Shown here: piece by piece, positions 58,616-64,000 of the stretch
How positions within the stretch are numbered: position 1 is the first letter of the stretch
Layout: each line of letters opens with the position of its first letter
The notes under the pieces: generated by a model
What the model saw: the letters and a program-made list of their open reading frames with translations, nothing else
Told to the model about the DNA's origin: nothing
The model's database searches: none
NCBI RefSeq assembly: GCF_002858865.1
Contig: NZ_PJRR01000019.1
Coordinates: 434,001-498,000 of the forward strand
DNA length: 64,000 bases
DNA from: Caulobacter vibrioides
Lineage (GTDB): Bacteria; Pseudomonadota; Alphaproteobacteria; Caulobacterales; Caulobacteraceae
Direction of reading: 5' to 3'
Position numbers and translations under genes: made by a program

Positions 58616-59196
58616 GACCGTAGAATGTCTGCGACACGCCGGCGAAGATAAGGCGTGACCTCAGCCTCGAACCACGGATTGCGCTTCAGCCAGGCGGTGT
58701 TGCGCCAGGATGGATGCGGCAGCGGCAGAACGTTCGGTCCGAATTCTCGCCAGCGCTCGATGGTCTCGGTCATGGTCTTGCCCGTTCGGCCGTCCAGCGC
58801 CCACTCCTGGGCGTAGCGGCCGACCAGCAAGGTCAGTTCGACATTGGGCAGCGCCGCCAGCAACTGCGATCGCCACAGCGCCGCGCAGCGCGGCGGTGGC
58901 GGATAGTCGCCGCCCTTGGGATTGGTCCCCGGAAAACAGAAGGCCATGGCCGCGACGCCGATCTCGGACCGCCCGTAGAAGGTCTCGCGGTCGATCCCCA
59001 TCCACTGCCTCAGGCGGACGCCCGAGGGGTCGTTGAAGGGCAGGCCCGTCTCGTGGACGATCCGCCCTGGGGCCTGGCCCGCGATCAGCAGCCGCGTCGC
59101 CGTGCTGACGCGCGTGACCGGCCGCGGCGTGTGCGGCAGATACGGCGCGCAGGCGCGGCAGGCCGAGATTTCGGAGAGAAGCGCATCGAGCGGCAT
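58612..59196 (-). CDS. Uracil-DNA glycosylase family protein
   Basis: A 194-residue protein of the uracil-DNA glycosylase superfamily. RLLIAGQAPGRIVHETGLPF carries the GQAPGR motif of motif 1, and LPLPHPSWRN near the C-terminus is the HPS-type motif 2. The N-terminal ISACRACAPYLPHTPRPVTR has two cysteines, as in family 4 or 5 enzymes, but the other two iron-sulfur cysteines are not obvious. Start is chosen at the ATG 59196; no ribosome site is visible. It may recognise a damaged base or have lost glycosylase activity. It is coupled to the downstream hydrolase gene. Confidence 0.82.
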   Translation of the reverse strand: MPLDALLSEISACRACAPYLPHTPRPVTRVSTATRLLIAGQAPGRIVHETGLPFNDPSGVRLRQWMGIDRETFYGRSEIGVAAMAFCFPGTNPKGGDYPPPPRCAALWRSQLLAALPNVELTLLVGRYAQEWALDGRTGKTMTETIERWREFGPNVLPLPHPSWRNTAWLKRNPWFEAEVTPYLRRRVADILRS

Positions 59197-59239
59197 GGAC
59201 GGGATGTAGGCGATCCCGTCCGCCGCCCCAAGCGGCGCC

Positions 59240-59872
59240 TTAAGCCCCCAGCATCCGGCGTTCGCGCTTGATGATGCCCTCGAACGACGGCCGGGCCAGG
59301 ATGGCGTCGGCATAGGCCTTGGACTTGGGCCACTTGGCGAAATCGAAACCAGCGTGTTCCAGGTTCACGAACGGACTGGCCACGGCGATGTCGGCCAGGG
59401 TGAAACGGTCCTCAACCAGGAAGCCGCTCGCCGGGATCGTGCGCTCCAGATAGTCGAGCACCGGCGGCATGGCGACATTGATCCCCTTGTCGATCGCCGC
59501 CTGGTCGGGCTCTGCGCCCATAAAGCGCGGCCCCACCACGCGGTTGAAAAAGATCGGGCCCGCAGCGCCGACAAAGATTGAGTCGGCGTATTCCTCGTAC
59601 CAGACGGTCCGCGCGCGCGCCTTGGGCTCGGTCGGGATCAGGTTCGGCTCCGGATAGGCCGCATCCAGATAGGTGATGATCGCCGAGGAGTCCGAGATCT
59701 TGAAGTCGCCGTCCTGGAAGCCGGGAATCTTGCCGAACGGGCTGCAGGCCTCGAACTCGGGGTCGGGCTGGCCCAGTCGGACCACCTTGGTGTCATACGC
59801 CAGACCCTTTTCGGTGGCGAACACCATGGTCTTGCGGACGAACGGCGAAAGCGACGAGCCGTAGATGAGCAT
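59240..59872 (-). CDS. Glutathione S-transferase family protein
   Basis: A 210-residue glutathione S-transferase. The N-terminal thioredoxin-like domain begins MLIYGSSLSPFVRKTMVFAT, with SPFGKIPGFQDGDFKISDSS (the cis-Pro and GSH contact) and AIITYLDAAYPEPNLIP. The helical C-terminal domain has VEDRFTLADIAVASPFVNLE (the ADI N-capping motif). It would conjugate glutathione to electrophiles or act as a reductase. The ribosome site GGGAG lies inside a perfect ten-base-pair hairpin at 59875-59900, just before the start. A second GST gene lies about 1 kb to the right with a similar hairpin. Confidence 0.92.
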   Translation of the reverse strand: MLIYGSSLSPFVRKTMVFATEKGLAYDTKVVRLGQPDPEFEACSPFGKIPGFQDGDFKISDSSAIITYLDAAYPEPNLIPTEPKARARTVWYEEYADSIFVGAAGPIFFNRVVGPRFMGAEPDQAAIDKGINVAMPPVLDYLERTIPASGFLVEDRFTLADIAVASPFVNLEHAGFDFAKWPKSKAYADAILARPSFEGIIKRERRMLGA

Positions 59873-59874
59873 CG

Positions 59875-59900
59875 ATGGTCTCCCTGGTTTGGGAGACCAT
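59875..59900 (-). promoter_or_regulatory. Hairpin covering the GST ribosome-binding site
   Basis: ATGGTCTCCC (59875-59884) and GGGAGACCAT (59891-59900) form a perfect ten-base-pair stem with a six-base loop. On the minus strand the ribosome site GGGAG, seven bases before the GST start, is on the right arm of the stem. Translation could be reduced until the stem opens. Confidence 0.65.
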
Positions 59901-59945
59901 AGGCCATGGACTCAGTTTCGTTTCAAGACGAACTCGCGGCAGCGA

Positions 59946-60233
59946 CTATTCTTCGTCGCCGGCCGTTTCCTCAAAGCTGGTCGGGTCGCCTTCCAGGCGC
60001 AGGCGGATGCGATAGACGCCGCGGAACTTCTCGGGATTGGTCGGCTTGTTGTGGCGCAGGATCACCACCTTGCCTTCACGGGCCAGTTCGATGGCGTTGG
60101 TGCGCACATGGCCCAGCAGCTGCTGCCAGCGCTCGGGCTGGATCGCCTTGGCGACGTTCATAGGGTCGATCGACTTGCCTTCGGGCAAGGCCGCCAGTTG
60201 GGACAGGATGGTGTCTTGGATCGGGGTGGTCAT
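59946..60233 (-). CDS. DUF3253 protein
   Basis: A 95-residue winged-helix-like protein. It begins TTPIQDTILSQLAALPEGKS and has SIDPMNVAKAIQPERWQQLL and GVYRIRLRLEGDP, which match DUF3253 proteins. Members are small putative DNA- or RNA-binding proteins of unknown role. I used the ATG at 60233, with GAGG just upstream; an alternative ATG 12 bases earlier exists. It lies on the minus strand before the first GST gene; the two may be co-transcribed. Confidence 0.82.
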   Translation of the reverse strand: MTTPIQDTILSQLAALPEGKSIDPMNVAKAIQPERWQQLLGHVRTNAIELAREGKVVILRHNKPTNPEKFRGVYRIRLRLEGDPTSFEETAGDEE

Positions 60234-60335
60234 ACGCCTCGCCATGCCATGGATCGCGTCCGAACGCGAGGCGCGGCTTGCGCGCGCGAGACGACCGCTC
60301 TAACTGAACCCCGATAAGTTTCGGAGGGGGACAGC

Positions 60336-60788
60336 ATGGACGGCGGGGCCGAGAATTCCAGCAGCTCGCGACTGGTCGAGACCGGTGAGTGGGCCGGTTG
60401 GCGCACCTGGCAGGGCATGGACCCATTCGAGGACCAGTCCGGCCCCTTCTATTTCCGCGAGGATGAAACGGGCCGCGTCACCTGCGCCTTCCGCGCCGAG
60501 CCCAAGCACATGAACGGCGGCGGCTTCATGCACGGCGGCTGCATGATGACCTTTGCCGACTTCTGCCTCTTCGCCATCGCCTGGCGCGACCTGGCGGGGA
60601 GCCACGCCGTCACCGTCAGCCTGAACGGCGAGTTCGTCGGCCCGGCCCGTCCCGGCGACCTGGTCACGGCCACCGGCGAGGTCGTGCGCGCCGGCGGCGC
60701 GCTGCTGTTCGTGCGCGGCCTGATCTCGACCGGCTCCAGCCCGATGCTGAACTTCTCGGGCGTGATCAAGCGGATCCGAAGCCGTTGA
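60336..60788 (+). CDS. PaaI-family thioesterase (hotdog fold)
   Basis: A 150-residue hotdog protein. The catalytic segment HMNGGGFMHGGCMMTFADFC has the H-G-G-x-x-x-x-x-x-D pattern of PaaI-type acyl-CoA thioesterases, followed by AVTVSLNGEFVGPARPGDLV and GGALLFVRGLISTGSS. It would hydrolyse an aromatic or short acyl-CoA. A ribosome site GGAGGGG lies before the ATG at 60336. It is divergent from DUF3253 and followed by a palindromic repeat. Confidence 0.87.
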   Translation: MDGGAENSSSSRLVETGEWAGWRTWQGMDPFEDQSGPFYFREDETGRVTCAFRAEPKHMNGGGFMHGGCMMTFADFCLFAIAWRDLAGSHAVTVSLNGEFVGPARPGDLVTATGEVVRAGGALLFVRGLISTGSSPMLNFSGVIKRIRSR

Positions 60789-60801
60789 AGGATCGTAACC
60801 T

Positions 60802-60888
60802 CGTCCTTCGACAAGCTCACGATGAGGTTTTCTACTGAACCGGCGTCAAAAGTCGTCCTCACCCTGAGCCCGTCGAAGGGCAAGGACG
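60802..60888. repeat. Palindromic intergenic repeat, CGTCCTTCGAC family
   Basis: Left arm CGTCCTTCGACAAGCTCACG (60802 on) with ATGAGG pairs with right arm CCTCACCCTGAGCCCGTCG and AAGGGCAAGGACG (ending 60888). It has the same general plan as the repeat at 48095-48194, with a different loop. It lies between the thioesterase and the second GST genes, which are convergent. Confidence 0.75.
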
Positions 60889-60904
60889 GCTCCGCAGATC
60901 CGAT

Positions 60905-61528
60905 CTAGGCGGTCATGCCCGCCGCAGCGGCGGGGCGAGCCAGCATGGCGTCCAGCCAGCGGTTGACGTGGACCCGTTCGGGGTCCGGCCGCCACTTGAT
61001 CATGCGTCCGAAGTCCAGGCTGGTGACTGCGATGACGTCGACGATCGTGACGCGGTCCGCTGCGATGAACGGGCTTTCGGCCAGACGGTCATCGAGCACC
61101 TTCAGGCTCTTTCTGACGCTCTCGAGATTGTAGGCGGCCACTTCGGGGACCTGCGCCTCCAGCGCGGCCATGCCGGGGTGGCTGTGACGAACGCCCTGCA
61201 TCATTGGCGTGGCGACCATCATCTCGGTGCGCCGCAGCCACATCTCGATGATCGCCGTCTCCTTGGGATCGCGCCCGAACATGTTCGGCTCGGGATAGAC
61301 GCTTTCCAGATAGCGGCAGATGGCGACCGACTCGGTGATCACCGTCCCATCGTCCAGTTCCAGGGCGGGCACGTGGGCGAGACCCGCCTTGCCGCGATAC
61401 TCCGGCGACCTGTGCTCGCCGCCCATGATCGACAGGGTGACGATCTCGACGTCGTCGATCCCCTTCTCGGCCATGAACCAGCGCACACGGCGAGGATTGG
61501 GCGCCCGCAGGCAATCGTAGAGTTTCAA
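60905..61528 (-). CDS. Glutathione S-transferase family protein
   Basis: A 207-residue glutathione S-transferase. The start MKLYDCLRAPNPRRVRWFMA matches a common family opening, which identifies TTG at 61528 as the start; GGGAGGA lies about seven bases before it. LAHVPALELDDGTVITESVA is the GSH-binding strand and CRYLESVYPEPNMFGRD follows. The C-terminal helical domain has FIAADRVTIVDVIAVTSLDF. The ribosome site lies in the right arm of a perfect ten-base-pair hairpin that is also the terminator-like end of the upstream transporter. An earlier start would enlarge the protein with non-family sequence. Confidence 0.88.
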   Translation of the reverse strand: MKLYDCLRAPNPRRVRWFMAEKGIDDVEIVTLSIMGGEHRSPEYRGKAGLAHVPALELDDGTVITESVAICRYLESVYPEPNMFGRDPKETAIIEMWLRRTEMMVATPMMQGVRHSHPGMAALEAQVPEVAAYNLESVRKSLKVLDDRLAESPFIAADRVTIVDVIAVTSLDFGRMIKWRPDPERVHVNRWLDAMLARPAAAAGMTA

Positions 61529-61533
61529 AAGAA

Positions 61534-61560
61534 ATCCTCCCGGCTTTTGACCGGGAGGAT
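61534..61560 (-). terminator. Hairpin combining a terminator and the second GST ribosome site
   Basis: ATCCTCCCGG (61534-61543) and CCGGGAGGAT (61551-61560) form a perfect ten-base-pair stem with a seven-base loop. On the minus strand it is followed by TTTCTTTT, like a Rho-independent terminator for the NupC-type gene ending at 61591. The GST ribosome site GGGAGGA is in its right arm. Confidence 0.75.
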
Positions 61561-61590
61561 GCTTGGTTTTCGCAACGGAAGGAAAGCGGC

Positions 61591-62871
61591 CTACAGCCCA
61601 AACAGGCTTCGCGGCATCAGGCCGACCAGCGAGGCGGTCAGGCAGGTGGCCAGGAAGCCGGCCATCATCGCCTTCCAGACCAGGCCCAGCACTTCCTGCC
61701 GGCGCTGGGGCACCAGCACCGAGAAGCCGGCGACGTTCATGCCGACCGAGCCGATATTGGCGAAACCGCACAGCGCGTAGGTCATGATCATCCGCGTGCG
61801 TTCGTCCAGCAGGGCTTCGCCCACCTTGGACAGCTGGATGAAGGCGGTGAACTCGGTCAGGATCAGCTTCACGCCCAGCAGACCGCCGGCCGTGCCCGCT
61901 TCCTTCCACGGGATGCCCATCGACCAGGCCAGCGGCGCGAAGACCACGCCCAGGCCGCGCGCGATGCTCAGCGGCTCGCCGCCCACCGGCGGCAAGGCGC
62001 CCAGGACCTTGTCGACCATGGTGGCCAGGGCCACGAAGACGATCAGGGTGGCGCCGACGTTCAGCGCGATCTGCAGGCCGTCGGTGGTGCCCTTCATCAC
62101 GGCGTCGATCGAGCTGCCATAGGTCTTGTCCTCGGTCGACAGATCAAGATCGGCGCTCTTCTCCATCGGATCGGACGGCACAATGATCCGGGCCAGCAGC
62201 ACGCCGGCCGGGGCCGAGATGATCGAGGCGGTCAGCACGTGGGCGGCGGCGTTGGGCAGGACGTCGGCCAGGATGGTGGCGTAGGCGACCATGGTCGAGC
62301 CCGACACGCAGGCCATGCCGACCGCGATCAGCATGAAGAGTTCCGAGCGGCTCAGCTTGTCGAGATAGGCGCGGATGAAGATCGGGCCTTCGACCTGACC
62401 CATGAAGATGGTGGCGGCGGTGGCCAGGGCCGGCGGGCCGCGCAGGCCCAGCGTCTTCTGGAAGACAAAGCCGAAGCCCTGAGCCAGCCACTTGAGAATC
62501 TTCCAGTGCCACAGCAGCGCCGACAGGGCGCAGACCACCAGGATCACCGGCAGCACGCGGAAAGCGAAGATGAAGCCCGCGCCCGGATTGCTGACCGTAT
62601 AGGGCTGGTCGCCGCCGGCCAGAAAGCCGAACACGAAGGCGGTGCCGGCCTGGGTCGAGGCGGCAAGGCCCTCCACCGCGCCGTTGACGCCGCGCAGCAT
62701 CTGCTGGGCTTGCGGCAGGCCGAACAGGACCAGGACCAGCAGGACCTGAATGACGACCGCGCCGATGGCCAGGCCCCAGGGGAACCGCTTACGATTCTCG
62801 GAAACGAGCCAGCACAGGCCCAGGGTGAGCGCCAGACCCGCGAGGGCCTGAACGTTCTCGGGACGGAACAT
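61591..62871 (-). CDS. NupC-family nucleoside transporter
   Basis: A 426-residue concentrative nucleoside transporter with about ten membrane segments. Family signatures are VFGFLAGGDQPYTVSNPGAG, FIFAFRVLPVILVVCALSAL, TIFMGQVEGPIFIRAYLDKL (the QxEGP-like nucleoside site), MACVSGSTMVAYATILADVL and LILTEFTAFIQLSKV, followed by YALCGFANIGSVGMNVAGFS. It would take up nucleosides with H+ or Na+. I chose the ATG at 62871 (MFRPENVQAL); a longer open frame reaches 62919 but adds no family sequence. It ends in the hairpin shared with the GST gene. Confidence 0.9.
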   Translation of the reverse strand: MFRPENVQALAGLALTLGLCWLVSENRKRFPWGLAIGAVVIQVLLVLVLFGLPQAQQMLRGVNGAVEGLAASTQAGTAFVFGFLAGGDQPYTVSNPGAGFIFAFRVLPVILVVCALSALLWHWKILKWLAQGFGFVFQKTLGLRGPPALATAATIFMGQVEGPIFIRAYLDKLSRSELFMLIAVGMACVSGSTMVAYATILADVLPNAAAHVLTASIISAPAGVLLARIIVPSDPMEKSADLDLSTEDKTYGSSIDAVMKGTTDGLQIALNVGATLIVFVALATMVDKVLGALPPVGGEPLSIARGLGVVFAPLAWSMGIPWKEAGTAGGLLGVKLILTEFTAFIQLSKVGEALLDERTRMIMTYALCGFANIGSVGMNVAGFSVLVPQRRQEVLGLVWKAMMAGFLATCLTASLVGLMPRSLFGL

Positions 62872-63180
62872 CAAGACGAAGACCTTACAATGAGGCGACG
62901 CCCCCGCGACGCCGACCAAGAGGCGCTGATTGACACCAACAGCGGCGTCGCACGCAAGCGCCTTGCGTAAGGAATGGTTAACCAGACCGCAAGGCGCCTA
63001 AGTCATAAGCCTCTTACCGCCGAGGCCGCGCGCCGGCTGGCGAGCGACGAGGTCTGCCCTTCAGCGAGGCCGGCCCCGACTATTTCATGCCTGAAACGCG
63101 CCTTACCCCGATTTAACTTGGCCACTCGTCGATCGGCGTTCATTGCTGCAACCGTCGATTGGGGGAGCACGAGTCCGCAA
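62872..63180. other. 309-base divergent region, no gene seen
   Basis: It lies between the NupC-type gene (leftward) and the ABC permease gene (rightward). Two TTAAC words (around 62967 and 63115) are CtrA-like half-sites without a second half at the right spacing. Open frames here look non-coding. Confidence 0.4.
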
Positions 63181-64000
63181 ATGTCGTTGGCCTTGGCCAC
63201 ACTTCTATACGAGTGGCGTCGTTACATGGCGGCTGTCGTCGCCCTGGCCTTTTCGGGCCTGCTGGTGCTGGCGCAGGTCGGCATGTTCGTCGGCATCGGC
63301 AAAGGCTTCACCGCCCAGATCGACCGCGCCCGCGCCGACATCATGGTGCTGGGCCCGGGCGCCAAGGCGCTGTTCGGCGGCCCGTCCGGCCTGCCGCGCC
63401 GGATGATCCCGCTGGTCTACAGCCACCCCGAGGTCACCCAGGTCGCGCCGCTGGACGGCTCTGGCGGCCGTTTCCAGAACATCCTGTCGCCCGAGCAGCA
63501 GGCCAAGGAAGAGGCGCGCGCCAAGCGGGCCGGCAAGGGCGAGAAAGGCGGCGGCGGCGGCACGGCTCGCAAGACCGAGTTCGTCAATGTCACCGTCGTC
63601 GACGCGATCCCTGGCTATGTCACGGTGCCCACCGACTACACGCAGTCGATGATCGAAGCCCTGCGCCGCCCCTATGCGGTCGCGGTCGACGAGACGGCGC
63701 TGAAGCGACTGGGCGTCAAGAAGGGCGACAAGGCCCTCTACAACGGCAAGACGATCCATATCGCCGTGGTCACGCGCGGCTATCCGAACATCATCCAGCC
63801 CACCCTGGTCATGTCGCGCGACACCCTGCGGATGCTGGGCGAGGCCGATATCGGCCAGCGCGTCGGCCCGCTGATGGTCGAGATCAAGGACCCTGCCCGC
63901 GCCGAAATCGTCGCTGCGCAGCTGAACAAGAAGGCCGACGGCAAGTTCCGCGCCTGGACCCGCCAGGAACTGGCCGACGCCAATTCCAACGCCATGCTGG
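63181..64000 (+). CDS. ABC transporter permease, MacB/DevC-like (partial)
   Basis: The first 273 codons of a permease, open to the window end. It begins MSLALATLLYEWRRYMAAVV and has one membrane helix (AAVVALAFSGLLVLAQVGMF), then an extracytoplasmic domain starting ADIMVLGPGAKALFGGPSG, as in DevC/MacB-type permeases. A low-complexity stretch rich in Lys, Ala and Gly (KEEARAKRAGKGEKGGGGGT) interrupts that domain near residue 115. Later parts (YPNIIQPTLVMSRDTLRMLG) fit the family. The ATG at 63181 is preceded by GGGGGAG at a slightly long distance. The substrate and ATPase are beyond this window. Confidence 0.82.
   Translation, partial: MSLALATLLYEWRRYMAAVVALAFSGLLVLAQVGMFVGIGKGFTAQIDRARADIMVLGPGAKALFGGPSGLPRRMIPLVYSHPEVTQVAPLDGSGGRFQNILSPEQQAKEEARAKRAGKGEKGGGGGTARKTEFVNVTVVDAIPGYVTVPTDYTQSMIEALRRPYAVAVDETALKRLGVKKGDKALYNGKTIHIAVVTRGYPNIIQPTLVMSRDTLRMLGEADIGQRVGPLMVEIKDPARAEIVAAQLNKKADGKFRAWTRQELADANSNAML

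Noticed and set aside
1..64000. tRNA, rRNA, CRISPR arrays, transposases or prophage genes
   Set aside because: I looked for cloverleaf-type sequences, regularly spaced direct repeats and recombinase motifs and found none that I could support.

Overview
The window is high-GC alphaproteobacterial DNA that I assign to Caulobacter (C. vibrioides/segnis group). The evidence is a 974-residue PodJ polarity protein, a flagellar block (fliL-fliM-pflI-motE leftward, flgF-flgG-flgA-flgH rightward) with a sigma-54/FlbD/IHF-type promoter, an Entner-Doudoroff operon, and many CcrM (GANTC) sites at promoters and in intergenic repeats. The naming rests on recognising protein families and gene order, not on a search. 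I saw no rRNA, tRNA, CRISPR array, transposase or prophage.

Layout. 1-6.5 kb: a TPR protein, a PLP-dependent D-cysteine desulfhydrase/cysteate lyase next to an aspartate-racemase family gene, a PL10 pectate lyase, a sulfotransferase and an exported SRPBCC protein. 6.6-13.9 kb: a DinG-type helicase, a Sel1-repeat protein, then an Lhr-type helicase overlapping its PdeM phosphoesterase partner. 14-19.7 kb: a DUF3429 membrane protein, podJ with a GANTC-rich upstream region, a small membrane protein and an MprF-like protein. 19.9-22.3 kb: a pair of acyl-CoA dehydrogenases resembling the two subunits of pimeloyl-CoA dehydrogenase. 22.5-32.8 kb: carbon metabolism, all leftward: zwf, pgl, edd, glk, a LacI regulator, a GH3 glucosidase and pyruvate kinase. 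Three matching palindromes tie the LacI gene to zwf and to the glucosidase gene.

33-42.4 kb: flagellar block. The leftward operon ends with a MotE-family gene and a 958-residue exported TPR protein; the rightward operon encodes rod, P-ring assembly and L-ring proteins. 42.7-47.5 kb: leftward dxs, ispA, xseB, a histidine phosphatase and a histone-deacetylase-like amidohydrolase. 47.5-49.4 kb: a GNAT acetyltransferase and a CoxE-like VWA protein. 49.4-52.2 kb: an accessory-looking patch, partly AT-rich, with a lipoprotein, an RTX-repeat protein and an XRE regulator. 52.2-56.4 kb: a glycosyltransferase, two small exported proteins, a TetR regulator and an exported unknown. 56.4-64 kb: an amino acid dehydrogenase, a lipoprotein alpha/beta hydrolase overlapping a uracil-DNA-glycosylase family gene, two glutathione S-transferases whose ribosome-binding sites lie in perfect hairpins, DUF3253, a PaaI-type thioesterase, a NupC-type transporter and the start of an ABC transporter permease.

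At least three families of palindromic repeats lie between genes. One copy lies inside the Lhr-type helicase gene, where it adds about 40 in-frame residues. The items most worth following up are that insertion, the LacI operator set, the GANTC cluster before podJ, the hairpin-masked start sites of the two GST genes, the giant TPR protein beside MotE, and the XRE/RTX pair.
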